A stretch of DNA of 64,000 bases from Timema cristinae (GCA_039000515.1 JBCFYV010011135.1:13902376-13966375), one strand, 5' to 3'. Positions 43,213 through 54,874 are shown, counted from the stretch's first letter. Made by a program: numbers and translations. Notes: generated from the letters alone by a model not told the origin.

Positions 43213-43681
43213 AATCAGCTCCTCACCCCCACCTCACATTCATACCCCTTCCATCACCTACCTAAACACCCTATTTGATCTGTATGTAAACATATAGTAG
43301 GCTTTAGGTGCCTTCTCACCCATACCCCCTCCCCCCTCCAATTCAAACTCATCTGCGGACAATTTTCCTATTCCAAATTAACCCTTTTCCACCACACTCC
43401 AACAGATGCTAAGTTTGTTTTGTTACATTTAAGTAATACTTCAATAAGCTAATATAGGGTTCCCATTATTTTCTTAATACAAAATTCCCAGTGCTTTCCA
43501 GAAGGAGATCCCATTTTAAAAATAGCACTATACAGAGGAATGGAATTTCATTTTTCATAAAATTGACTACTGCGATGTAATGTAAGAGTTGTTCAAAACA
43601 GGATTATTTGAACTGGGTGGGGAAGTATATATGCAGACGTCATGCAACCATATGTTTCAAGAAGGGGACAAGAGGGTGAAG

Positions 43682-43950
43682 ACACGACTCAGTTGCGTAG
43701 TTAACTAACGCGCTAGTTTTGTGTTGAGCTAGACTGTCAAGGACGGGGAGATCTAGGTTATAATCTCGCTTGGGTAAACTGGGGGGGGGGGGGGTTCCTA
43801 AACTGTTTGCCACTCTCCCTCCACGCAAAGGCGGGTTCACTTAATCTATATTCAACCTTCCCAGTTCCTAACCCATTAGTCTAATTAGTACCTAAGAGTA
43901 TAACCCAAACGGGTAGTAAGACGCGGTGCTATGTATTATTAATTATTATT
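43682..43950 (+). mobile_element. SINE-B, full copy
   Basis: GCGTAGTTAACTAACGCGC head, a region with GGTTATAATCTCGCTTGGG in box B position, a G run, the CACGCAAAGGCGGGTTCAC body, and tail ATAACCCAAACGGGTAGTAA with an ATT tract. The 12-bp duplication AAGAGGGTGAAG (43670-43681) versus AAGAGAGTGAAG (43951-43962) has one mismatch. Confidence 0.82.
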
Positions 43951-44647
43951 AAGAGAGTGAAGGGAGGTATAGTGCCCCTAATATTCCAGTGGGTTTATAT
44001 TTGGGGTGGTGGGGGAGGGGGAGAGATTCCCTGTGTTTTGCCAACTCTCCCGCTTCTCCACGTTCGTGGGAAACCTTTAATGGCTTAAATTATGAGTGTA
44101 TGGAGAATAAAGAGAAAAGGTGGGGTAACTTTAGCGAAGGAGAAGAAAATAGAGATAGAATGAGATAAACAGTGGTAAATTGTGATTAAAAAAAGGAGTT
44201 GTTGCGATAAAAAAGGGTTGGTTGAGATAAACAGGAGTAAATCGAAATAAACAGGCATAAAGTGAGATATAAAGGGGTGAATTGAGATAAATAAATTTAG
44301 AGAAAAGGATGAAGCAGTAACGAGAAGAGCACACACAATAATGCGAGTCGCCACATATTTAGCGAAGGTGAATGTAGGCTACGTTAACACGTTCCGATGA
44401 TACAAACTGGAATACCGCGACCTTCCCCCTCCCCCGTGTAGGACCGAGGGGCCGCGCATTCACGGGAGTCCGACCATCTTGTGACAGACCGCGAAAGATT
44501 GTACCGACGACAAAGTAACTGACGCTATGCCAGGGTTTGGAATTCTGATACTCGTCCGGAGGAAATAGGGCGTAACGACAACTCGCCAAATGAGAGCGAG
44601 AGAAAGAGATGAGCTGCGACAGTTGAACGAATCATCTAGCACACACA

Positions 44648-44800
44648 ACCGCGCCTTACTACCCGACCGTGATATTCGCATACAATTATGCACTATTTGT
44701 GGCAGGGAAAGGGGAAGATGTAATTTAGAGGAAATGTAGCCGTATTGTGAGGAGGAAGAGATGAAATCCCCTTAGGAAAAAAAAAAACCATTTTGATGAA
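44648..44800 (-). mobile_element. SINE-B, 5'-truncated copy
   Basis: ACCGCGCCTTACTACCCGAC tail with a damaged hairpin, then TTTAGAGGAAATGTAGCCG and AAATCCCCTTAGGAAAAAAA. No head. Confidence 0.55.
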
Positions 44801-45004
44801 GAAACCTTACAATCCGCTCGGTAAGCGAGAGATTGCCGCGCAGACGATCAGCTCTGACACAATATTTAATTCTATGATGGGTTATTTCAAAATATAGTTC
44901 ACGCCAAAATAAAGTCACTCTTTTTCCTCAGCAATCCTATATTGAGTTTCATTAATATGAAAAAATATGTGAAAATTTAACAGAGCTCATTTTCAACGAC
45001 AAAT

Positions 45005-45380
45005 TTAAGGTGGGATGGAAGGGGATGAGAGGAAAGGGACAGTGTTTTTGCAGTTTTTATGTCAAAACTTTTTTTTTTACAAAATAATAAAATATTGCTC
45101 CAGTATAAACATATAGATTGATTTTCTTCACATGGTGATATCAAGAATTGTTTAGTATCTGTCATGAGCATAGCGGCATTAGATGAGAAACTTTTTAAAT
45201 AAAGAGAAAAAGTTGTCATTAAATTCCAGAACAGTCCCTTGACAGATATTCAAGAAATTTTAAGGTTAACATGTGAATAAAATTATATTTTATGTTTGTA
45301 ATGAAGCAATATCTTATTTATTTCGGCCAAAAAACTGCAAAAACACAGGTATTTTCTAACCATCCCTTCTAGCCCCCTCA
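45005..45380. mobile_element. MITE-F copy
   Basis: AAGGTGGGATGGAAGGGGAT start, GTGTTTTTGCAG, CACATGGTGATATCAAG, then a second arm with AACATGTGAATAAAATTA and CTGCAAAAACACAG, ending TAGCCCCCTCAAGG. The terminal inverted pair is readable over about 60 bp. Confidence 0.75.
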
Positions 45381-46189
45381 AGGATATTTGTAGAGCTGTG
45401 AGACAAGGCTTGATGAAAAGGGGCTATAGATCAAGCCCTCCTCTAGCAATAGCAGTATTTTTTTAATGGCTCACAACAGTATGGTGTATAGAACGGTGAT
45501 ATCCAATTTGGGGTAAGTGAAGAAATATAGGGTAGTAAATTTAAAAATTATATATATGCTATAATATATTAGGGTATGCGCAGCTTTGAAATTTCGACCT
45601 GGCTTCGAAAACAAATATCAGCATTTACTCCACTTTTTTAAAAAAAAAAGTTTTGACCTAGTAAATATAAATTCAACCTCCCCCCCCCCCCCCCCAAAAA
45701 AAACTGATTAGTCTTTTGTTGGATTGTTTAAATTAAATAATCAGCGAAGTGTATACACAAAATAGCAAAGATAGTTTATTTTCGGTAATTGATATAAAAA
45801 TATTGTCAATCTTTTATTTTAACTTAAATTTTAAATAATATGTTTTAACGTAAACTGAGTATGCTATGTCAGAAGTCGGTAAAAAATCCTATCCACTGAT
45901 ACCTTATTCATTGCTATAGGCTTTGTAATAGTTGAGAAAAAGGAATGTTGACAACAGAAATAATATATAGGATATTATGTATTTTATTTAACTTTAACTT
46001 TAGGTATCGCCACAAGATATCCGAGACGTAAGGACATGCAATCGGGATTCGGGAGCGCCAGTTTGGTTCTCTTTCTCCCTTTATCTCCTAAATGTATTCC
46101 TCTCTCTCTCTCTCCTAAATGTGTGTTTTTTAACGTGTACCACTAGACTTTTGTCAGCTAAACATTACCGGTACTCTTTTGAAGTTGGG

Positions 46190-47520
46190 GGTACCATATA
46201 GGTAGGCACCTTAGAGGGGGTAGGGTGTGGTATACGAGCTCTGCTTATTTTTGCTGGTTGGGGGGAGGGGCTGCTTATTTTTGCTGGGGGGGGGGGGGCT
46301 GAGAACAATGCTTACGTAAGACAGAGAGAGATGTGCAAGAATGGCGCATTGACCCAGTCACTCCAAATGGACACATAATAAATAAAAATGTGGGGACGTG
46401 GATTCAAGGACCTTGGTCGTGAATTTTAAAGTGGTTTAGGGAGCGTTCAAGATTCTTTTTTTTAAGCAATTTTTCCTATAATCTGATCAAGTAATAAAAC
46501 GCGATCATACAAAAATAAGAAATTTATGCAATTTATAATTTGTTGGTAATTATTAACATAGAGGTGTAAGTTAATATTGCGAAATAATTGACAATTAACA
46601 CTGGTAGGCCTATACAATGAATTTAAATTTATTGAACAGGTAAAATTAAAACAAGTTATATATAACATTATAAAAGTTTAAAATTTTAATTTACCGTTAA
46701 TTGAAGTTATAAAAAAAAGTATTATTAGTGAATACATGAATATTATATTTATAATAAAAACATCCTAAGTTCCATTTAATCCGATGACCAAGGTCCTTGA
46801 ATCACGTATCAACACTTTCAATTACTATGTTTATATTTGGGGGGGTTAGGTCACTTAAATCTTTGGCTTACTTCTATGGGCTACTCTACTACTTCCTCGT
46901 TTAGCCACCCACATCATCACCTTCATTGCTGCCCAAAGCTGCCCGAAGTACAAGCGGCTTCCAATGCGCCCTCCATCAATTTTGCCCAACTTTCTCTGTC
47001 ATACATAAGCCCCCCCTAACCCCTTTACAGCAAAAATAAGCAGAGCTTGAACCCCTTCAACCCCCTAAGGTGTTTACGTAATACTTTAACGCCCCTTTAG
47101 AGGTTTTTATAACTATAATATTTCATGTAATCAATAATACTCTTTTTATACATATAATTTCAATCAAGTGGGAATAAAAAATTAAAAAATTATATTTTTT
47201 TAATTTTACCTGTTTATTAAAATAATTTTAAACTCAGTTTAAAGCAACATTTATTGTTAATTATTTCAAATAATTATTAATTTACACCTCTATGTTAATA
47301 ATTACCAGCAATTTATAAATTGCAAAAAAAAAAATTGTTATTCTTGTGAACAAATTACAACAAAAAATGTCGACAAATATAGGCCTAACTTAGACAGGAT
47401 TGGAAAAAATGGGAGAGGTTTATAGGCGTTTGCTTATTTTTGCTTACAGATGGGGTTGAGGGGGTCCAAAATGGCCAAAAATATTATTAATTAATACTTG
47501 AACGCCACCTTTGGGGGTAA
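46190..47520. mobile_element. Foldback region of nested inverted repeats
   Basis: Several inverted pairs: TTCAAGGACCTTGGTC at about 46403 against GACCAAGGTCCTTGAATCAC at 46787; GGTAATTATTAACATAGAGG at 46541 against its inverse at about 47288-47310; CACCTTAGAGGGGG and GAGCTCTGCTTATTTTTGCT at about 46208-46260 against AGCAAAAATAAGCAGAGCTT at 47029. GCTTATTTTTGCT recurs several times. No transposase-like frame. Edges uncertain. Confidence 0.45.
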
Positions 47521-47547
47521 GTGAACAAAGAAGGTTGACTATCACTG

Positions 47548-47684
47548 TGTTGTGTGTGTGTGTGTGTGCGTGTGTGTGTGCGTGTGTGTGTGTGCGTGTG
47601 TGTGTATGTGTGTGTGCGTGTGTATGTGTGTGTGTATGTGTGTGTGTGTGAGTGTGTGTGTGTGTGTGTGCGTGTGTGTGTACA
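47548..47684. repeat. (TG)n microsatellite with CG and TA interruptions
   Basis: Long TGTG tract with regular GTGCGTGTG and GTATGTG variants. It accounts for the valine/cysteine-rich and histidine/threonine-rich open frames on both strands. Confidence 0.97.
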
Positions 47685-48149
47685 AGAGCTAAGAGCGCAA
47701 GGGAGGAACGCGCTAGCCAAGCAAGAGGGTCCCTAGCGTGTGACCCATCGTGAATGACAAGAGGGTGATTCGAGTGACGCGGCAGGACCCACCCTCCACC
47801 CCACCACCCTCTCGTGGCACGCGGCGCAGATCAATATTGGAATATCCTCAAGAGCTGTACGCCGCCACAGCGATTCCACTCAAACACACAAAGCAATCAG
47901 CTCTCAAAAGGACTAACCCGCTTCAGTTTTGTATTTTATTTTTCTGACAGCGCGTGAATTGCAACCCACTAGAAGAATTATTACTGTGTGTATTCACACG
48001 TCCGTTGATATGTGGTCACGTGATAGGCTATGAATCGATCACAAGAAATCAGTGTGAACTGCGTTGGTCGATCCACACCATAAGAAACAAACCCGGCTCT
48101 GGCCACGAAAAATCTGCGTGATAGAGTCAATAAAATTTCCAAACCAACA

Positions 48150-48800
48150 AACTCAATATATGCGCATGCACCTAACTCAACCGACACAATCTGTGCGCAT
48201 GCGCATAAACAAACCGACTCAATCTGTGCTGATGCGTATAAACATACCGACTCAATCTGTGCTGATGCGTATAAGCAAACCGACTCAATCTGTGCGCATG
48301 CGCATAAACAAACCGACACAATCTGTGCGCATGCGCATAAACAAACCGACTCAATCTGTGCTGATGCGTATAAACAAACCGACTCAATCTGTGATGATGC
48401 GCATAAACAAACCGACACAATCTGTGCTGATGCGCATAAACAAACCGACTCAATCTGTGCGCATGCGCATAAACAAACCGACACAATCTGTGCGCATGCG
48501 CATTAACAAACGACACAATATGTGCACATGCGCATAAACAACCGACTCAATCTGTGCTGATGCGCATAAACAAACCGACTCAATCTGTGCTGATGCGCAT
48601 AAATAAACCGACACAATCTGTGCGCATGCGCATAAACAAACCGACACAATCTGTGCGCATGCGCAAAACAAACCGACTCAATCTGTGCTGATGCGTATAA
48701 ACAAACCGATCAATCTGTGCTGATGCGTATAAACAAACCTACTCAATATTGCGCATGCGTTAAAAGCCAAAAGACACAATATGTGCGCATGCACCTAAAA
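48150..48800. repeat. 33-bp minisatellite built on a GCGCATGCGC palindrome
   Basis: About 19 units of AAACAAACCGACTCAATCTG followed by TGCGCATGCGCAT or TGCTGATGCGTAT. Seven units hold the perfect palindrome GCGCATGCGC, the consensus core of NRF-1 sites. Palindromic units come in pairs (48292 and 48325; 48457 and 48490; 48620 and 48653), 165 bp and then 163 bp apart (two 1-base losses between), so a five-unit higher-order repeat exists. The unit is divisible by 3, which keeps frames open on both strands. Confidence 0.95.
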
Positions 48801-48848
48801 CAACCAACGCAATTGGCGCATGCGCCTAAAAGCAAAAAGGCTGCCTCT

Positions 48849-49135
48849 ACTGCTGTGAGAGATGTGACTGTGGGTTTTGCGTCTGAGAGAGATTTGACTG
48901 TGGCTTTTGCGTCTGAGAGAGATTCGACTGTCGCTTTTGACTGTGGTTTTGCGGTTGAGAGAGCTTTGACTGTGTATTTTGCGGTTGAGAGAGATTTGAA
49001 TGTGGGTTTTGCAGCTGAGAGAGATTTGATTGTGGGTTTTGCGGCTGAGAGAGATTCGACGGTGGGTTTTGCGGCTGAGAGAGATTTGACGGTGGGTTTT
49101 ACGGCTGAGAGAGATTTGATTGTGGGTTTTGCGTC
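48849..49135. repeat. 30-bp minisatellite
   Basis: About nine units of GCTGAGAGAGATTTGACTG followed by TGGGTTTTGCG, some shortened. Being a multiple of 3, it yields a repeated FAAERDLTVG-like frame. It directly follows the 33-bp array. Confidence 0.92.
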
Positions 49136-49362
49136 CAGACCCAGCTACATTTCCTGCATACAAGTAAGAGTATGATTTTTGATTGGACGAACAGTTTAGA
49201 AAATTCAAACATATTTCTTTGCGGCCAACATATATAACATTTTATATTATTGTTATTTTATAGATATTGATCATATATATCAAACGCGATAACTGCAGAT
49301 AACATAACTTAATGTATGAATATATTAAAATTGTTTTAGTAACTACAAAATATTGTTTTTTA

Positions 49363-49598
49363 TAACCGCATCATACTACCTGTTCAGTTTATACGCATAT
49401 ATGATAATTACTCTAATTAGGTAGGAATGAGGAAGAAAGCATTTTAGAGGTAATAAATCTACCCACATTTGCGCGGAAGGAGAATGGGAAACAATTTTGG
49501 GAAAACCACCCTCTTTAGACCCAACAGGATTCGAACTCTGGACCCCCCTCGTATTCAACAGGCCGGTTTAATACGATTCAGCCTCTGAAGCGGGTTAG
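49363..49598 (-). mobile_element. SINE-B copy
   Basis: ACCGCATCATACTACCTGTT tail, AATAAATCTACCCACATTTG body, AACAGGATTCGAACTCTGG box B, and a degraded tRNA-like head ending at CTGAAGCGGGT. Confidence 0.65.
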
Positions 49599-49599
49599 A

Positions 49600-50717
49600 T
49601 ACTTTTCTTCTTACCTAATCAAGGTATAGGTTTGGCGGATTAGGTTAGGTTGGAGTTATAAATACTAAAGTGTTACCGGTAGCTGCAGGATCCCACTACA
49701 ATCTTTTAAATGACCGGGGGGGGGGGGGGCACCTGTCCATAGAGTACCTAGCGTAGCCCTTGGGACAGCTCGTGAATTGCACCCTATGTGAAGAGTTACT
49801 GTGGAGTGTGGAATCAAACCTTATCCGATAAACAAGATCAACACAGAAACTTAATCACGTGACGAGCTCCAAACCAATCAGTGGTCGTCCATAAACCACG
49901 TAACGCTTTATGGGGAGGGGGAGCTCTATTGTCTACATGATGTTACCTGGGGGAAGGGTGTGGTATATCAAAGTGTTACGTAACACAGCTCTTAAACTCA
50001 AACTCTAATGCTCAAAACTAATACTATTGTTCATGTTTTCACCTTTGATTAACATACTTATGGATAACTTCTGAATATCTGTGGCGTTGAAAATGCAAGT
50101 TTAGAATATACTTTTTCTTTTTATCAATATTTCGAATACGCTTAGGTGTTATTGTCTGCCCGAGACTATGAACTCAAAGAACATTTGAAAAAAAAAACTA
50201 TTTTCATGCGGATGACAGTGACACGTTTATACACACGGCATTTGTTTTAATTTGTCCAATCTACTGACACCCTCACGTTCTAAAAGTTGAATAACAGCTG
50301 TCAGTCTAAGCGGCCTTAATTTATAAGTATAGTTGAGTTTTAGTATAATTTAAATGCCTACTGCACACTCACTATTTTAAATAGTCTGTGAATAGTCATT
50401 TGTTTTTTGTACAAAAACAAAAATTAATTTCTTCAAAAAAGAGTGAGACTTTTTCATTGCTTGCATATAATAAGCGATATCCAGAAAAAATAGTGGAAGA
50501 GTCAGTGAAATGGAAAGAAGAAAAAAATACAGAATTTATCTCAAGGCAAGTTTGAGGAGTTCACCAATAGTGTTATTTCTTCATACCAGCAGCATGTTAT
50601 GAACATTACAGCTTCAAATATCATTAATTATTCAAAAAAAGTAGGTGTATTTAAGCCTATACTTTTTTTCCCCTTCTGATAAATCTAATGTGTATGTATA
50701 TATGCCACTATTATACA
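49600..50717. other. No recognisable gene; G-run and short dispersed motif
   Basis: A G homopolymer at 49717-49729. The motif around 49890-49990 (GTCCATAAACCACGTAACGC) recurs inverted near 51670-51700 (GCGTTACGTGGTTTATGGAC), suggesting paired ends of an unknown element from about 49890 to 51705. Confidence 0.4.
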
Positions 50718-50900
50718 CCCACTACGGTGGCCGCACTGTCTAAGCTGTCATTCTCTCGGTAGACTAGACGACCGATGTTGAGGAGATAGTGTTCGAATAC
50801 CAGTCAGATCTACTGAGGGTTGCTTTTCCTAAATGGTTTCCCACACTCACTCTATGCAAATGCTGGTAAATTTTATTTGAGATTCTACCTTTATAGTATA
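50718..50900 (+). mobile_element. SINE-B copy
   Basis: CTACGGTGGCCGCACTGTCT head, GTGTTCGAATACCAGTCAG box B, CTAAATGGTTTCCCACAC body. The tail is missing. Confidence 0.6.
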
Positions 50901-50979
50901 CATTTTGTAGGGTGGTATAGTCAAATTGTAGTTATTCTAATTATTTTTTATTATATTTATCTAATGGAGTATAAATGAA

Positions 50980-51110
50980 GAAGGTAGAATTCTAGAGGTA
51001 ATCTACCCTCATTAACGTGGAGAGAAAATATAAAACCATCTAGGAAAAACCATTCTGAGTAACCCGACAGGGATTCAAACCCCGATCTCTCCTTCATTGG
51101 CCATCTAGTT
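50980..51110 (-). mobile_element. SINE-B, partial copy
   Basis: GAATTCTAGAGGTAATCTAC, then AACCCGACAGGGATTCAAAC and CCCGATCTCTCCTTCATTGG. It faces the preceding plus-strand copy tail to tail. Confidence 0.55.
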
Positions 51111-52059
51111 TTTTTCGAGAGTGAAGCCAGGATCCAGGATCGATGTTGGAACGAATCATGAGTCTAGGTATTGATAAGTTAACTAAAGTAACGTTGTAGA
51201 TTAATACAATAATAAGTTGTATACCTAGAATTCTTCAAATAGCTTTCTATATGATGATAATATGACTGTTATAAAAAGTGCACAATATTAAGAAAGATGT
51301 CTTCCCCTAGCGTCAAGTATCTGATGTGGGTACTTTTACATCATCATGTAGCGCTACTATAGAAAAGGGTCATCCTAGTCAGCACATAGTAATGCCTCGG
51401 CGTCTTGCTGTTACCCACATCACAAACCACACATCCACAACATAAATATAGCATAGATTTTTCCTCATGAACCTGAGGAATTTGAACTAAACGTCTTTAT
51501 GTATGTACTTGTCAGTCTTATTTGTTTGTATGTGTAGCTATCTGTCTGAAATAATGACATTCAGTCTTGGCGATAAAAGTTACGTTACATATGATGGGGG
51601 AGGGGAGGGGGGTGTAGGCTAAATGTCTACAAGGTGTTACATATGGGGGAGGGGGCTAAAAAGGTAAGAAAAAAGCGTTACGTGGTTTATGGACGACCCT
51701 TAAAATAACAATATCTTCACATCATCGGCACGAGCTGTTTTGCTTAGGTTCAACTCGTATCTATATCGTTCGCTCTGCCTGAGATCTTCGGCGCAGGAGA
51801 ACCAATAAAATCTCAGAACCAATCATTTCAAATCATTGCGCATGCGCTGTAGAGTTAGAAACAGACAACTTCGTTGGCCGTTGTGAGGAGATTTGAAATA
51901 ACCCGTTAATGGAAAGCGTGTGTATCGATGTATTGGAATGTGCCACGACACAGCGTTATAATTTGAAAACATAAATGGTGACAATGATCTAAAGGATATG
52001 TTTGTTTATCCACTAGAAAATAAGATAGGTTGATAATCAGCTGTTTTCAGTTTTCGTTG

Positions 52060-52347
52060 TATTATTATTATTAATATTAATAGCACCGCGTCTTACTACC
52101 TGTTCGGGTTATACGCTCTTACGCTAATGTGTAATGGTAGGGTGATTGTGAGATGAAATTAAGGACCTACAGTTTAACGTGGAATCCAAACCACGGGGGA
52201 GGCCTGGCATTCCCCACATTCACAAGATATCTTGTCAGAGGTGAAGGAAGGGTTTGGTAATCAGATAAATCTGTGCCGGGACCGAGGATTGAACCCGGCC
52301 GCCAGCACAGAAGTCTGACACCTTACCCCTAGACCGCCAGGTCACCC
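52060..52347 (-). mobile_element. SINE-A, full copy
   Basis: ATT tract, AGCACCGCGTCTTACTACC with CCTGTTCGGG (one hairpin pair lost), complete body, head ending CCGCCAGGTCACC. No clear target duplication. It appears to sit in the left arm of the inverted repeat that follows. Confidence 0.85.
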
Positions 52348-53068
52348 GCTAACATATTAATCATTAATATTTATTCTAAGATAATGGATTTATTGACTGA
52401 TTATAGTAAAAAACAAATAAAAAACAAATTAACTTACATAAATGTATTTAATGGGACCTCTGCTGTTGAACAATTTCTACTAATTTGTATATTCTTGTCT
52501 CAATTGTATTACTAAATGCTATTAACATGCAGGAGTCGATTTCAATGCTTCGTTTTAATATTTATCATTGTGAAAAATCGCTTTTCACATAAATAAGTAG
52601 TAACAAATAACAGCAAATTTTGAATCGCGATTGTGAACAGATGGGGATTATTTGTCCTCGAAAAAAGTAATTAAAAATAGTAATTGCTTATTACTGAAGT
52701 CAGCTATCTTAAATTTTACGTTTTGGAAGAAAGAATTCGATTATCGTAAGCATGTAAGTACAGTAGACTCTCGATTTTCCGGGGTAATGGAGGGGAGGGG
52801 GAAGCACGGATAATATAAATCACAGAAAGTATAAATAATTCAAATTTGCTGCCCTTTGTTTCTACTTATGTACGTGAAAAGGTATTTTCCACTATGGTAA
52901 ATATTAAAACTAAGCCGTGAAATCGACTCCTTCATGTGAATAGCATTTAGTAATACAATTGAGACAATAATATACAAATTAGTGGAAAGAGTTCTTATGT
53001 AAGATAATTTCTGTGTTTTTGTATTGTAACGTGGTTTAAAATAAGTTAGCTACACCTTGTAGCACAAT

Positions 53069-53117
<49 letters not shown>

Positions 53118-53456
53118 ATATATTAAAACGTAATATTTTTAATTTTCAGACACATTTTGGAGGGAGTAGTATTTTAAAATATCAAACTATCTATTTAGGG
53201 ATTTCTTAATTTATTTTAAATACGTCTCATAACTCCTGTGAACAACCACTTTGAACACCAACATGTGGACTTTTTTTTATATAATTATGCTTGTTGAAAA
53301 AGTAACATATTTGACAAATGAACATGTGTGTGACGATTAGAATTAAAAGTCATCTTTAGTTAGGTAAGATAATTTCTGTTTTTTTATTTGTTATTATAAT
53401 CAGTAAATAAATCCATTATTTTAGAATAAATCTTAATGATTAATATGTTAATAAAA
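52348..53456. mobile_element. Inverted-repeat (foldback) element around a pogo-like end
   Basis: The left arm, 52348-52640, contains AACATATTAATCATTAATAT, GATAATGGATTTATTGACTG and CATTAACATGCAGGAGTCG-like sequence. Its inverse is split between about 52845-53010 and 53375-53456 (CAGTAAATAAATCCATTATT). Near the centre, 52761-52785 reads CAGTAGACTCTCGATTTTCC, a typical pogo-group terminus. The TA tract at 53077-53116 lies in the material separating the right arm pieces. Confidence 0.5.
53077..53116. repeat. (TA)n microsatellite
   Basis: Uninterrupted AT dinucleotide run. Confidence 0.95.
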
Positions 53457-53665
53457 ACTTGGGTGTCAAGAGTAATAAATGGTTATGAACCACTGATCTA
53501 CTCGATACTACTGGGTTTTGCTTTTCTCCTTCGTATTTTCAAAAAAAAAACACCAAGCAAAGACAGCTGGCAGACAATCTCTGTGACTTATTAAAATGTC
53601 CTGGGTTTTCTGCGTGCATCTTCCTTCTTGTCCACAAGCATCAATGTCCCAACTCTACAAAATGT

Positions 53666-53766
53666 TGAGTCACGGGTCCACATCCCAGCGCCCCCCCGAC
53701 ACTAAAAGGCTGAGTCATGTCTCAGCTAATTGGTCAAAGCGCCATCTCCCCACGCCACGACGTCAT
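53666..53766. promoter_or_regulatory. Cluster of AP-1, CCAAT and CRE-like motifs
   Basis: Within 101 bp: TGAGTCA at 53666-53672 and 53711-53717 (AP-1 consensus), ATTGG at 53729-53733 (inverted CCAAT) and GACGTCAT at 53759-53766 (CRE/ATF). The region 53590-53830 is GC-richer than its surroundings and free of known repeats. An enhancer or promoter of a gene outside view is possible; no transcript evidence is available. Confidence 0.3.
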
Positions 53767-53876
53767 TTTCCGTCGAGCCCGCTTTTTATTGCGTTGAAAC
53801 GGTTGTCCTATCGACCCTTCGTGTCCAATATCAACTAGTCTACCGCTAAAGTCAAATGCCCCATTAATTGTTTTTA

Positions 53877-54082
53877 CCATAGCGTCTTACTACCTGTTCA
53901 GGTTATAAATGCGCATTAGATGATGCATTAAAGAGTGAATCTACCCGCATTTGCGAGGAAGGAGAGTGGAAAACAGTTTAGGAAATACCAACCTCAATAG
54001 ACCCGACCGGGATTCTAACCACTATCTTCCCATCATCAGCAGGCCACACGAGAATGACGCCTTAGACCATTCGGTCAATGAA
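53877..54082 (-). mobile_element. SINE-B copy
   Basis: ATAGCGTCTTACTACCTGTT tail, GTGAATCTACCCGCATTTGC body, CGACCGGGATTCTAACCACT box B, and head ACGCCTTAGACCATTCGGTC, again tRNA-Leu-like in complement. Confidence 0.7.
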
Positions 54083-54411
54083 TCTTACACATAAATATTA
54101 GTGGGGGTTGAGGGATCTATTTAGGATTTAAAATGTATTCTTCGTATTATATCTGAGTCCATATTTTAATCTCACAAAACCTTCCCTGTGAAATAATGAC
54201 ATTAGCTTTTTATGTGAAAAGTTTCGTAACACAGATTGGAGAGGGAAGAGGGAGAGGGGGAGAGAGAAAGGTTAGATTTCTATTTGGTGTAAGGGTACGG
54301 CCAGACTGAGCGCGCGAGCGAGCGAGCGACTAAAATATAAAATAGAACACATTGGTTGTAATGGGGGGTGGCCACACTGGAGCGAGCGAGCGAGCGTGCG
54401 CGCGAGCGACT

Positions 54412-54465
54412 GAGCGCGCGCGCTTGAAAGATAGAACTGGTTCTATTTTTCAAGCGCGCGCGCTC
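54412..54465. repeat. 26-bp-stem perfect hairpin
   Basis: 54412-54437 pairs with 54440-54465 along its full length, 26 pairs with one G-U, around a 2-nt loop. The outer half is alternating GC (GCGCGCGCGC), prone to Z-DNA; the inner half is TTGAAAGATAGAAC. Confidence 0.9.
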
Positions 54466-54607
54466 GACCCGGTACAGTCTAGTTTACAGGCGCTAGGCAA
54501 TATTATTGTATGTTGGTTCATTGAGTGCTGGGGAAACTTCTCATTTTGACATGATATTTGACTTTTTTCTATCAGTGATAGGTTTAACACACTTGCTATT
54601 AATGGCC

Positions 54608-54874
54608 CGGTGACCTGGCGGTCTAGGGGTAAGGTGTCAGACTTCTGTGCTGGCGGCCGGGGTTCAATCCTCGGTCCCGGCACAGATTTATCTGATTACC
54701 AAACCCTTCCCTCACCTCTGGCAAGACATCTTGTGAATTGTGGGGAAAGCCAGGCCTCCACCGTGGTTCGGATTCCACGTTAAACTGTAGGTCCTTCATT
54801 TCATCTCACAATCACCCTACCATTACACATTAGCGTAAGTGCATATAACCCGAACGGGAAGTAAGATGCGGTGC

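Noticed and set aside
47548..47736. Cys/Val-rich and His/Thr-rich open frames
   Set aside because: Translations of a TG microsatellite.
48150..48800. CRISPR-like regular repeats
   Set aside because: Units are contiguous with no unique spacers, and the genome is eukaryotic.
47981..49208. Several open frames of 73-167 codons on both strands
   Set aside because: They come from minisatellites with periods of 33 and 30 bp, open on both strands at once.
52060..52347. Target duplication for this SINE-A
   Set aside because: No convincing direct repeat on both sides could be found by eye.
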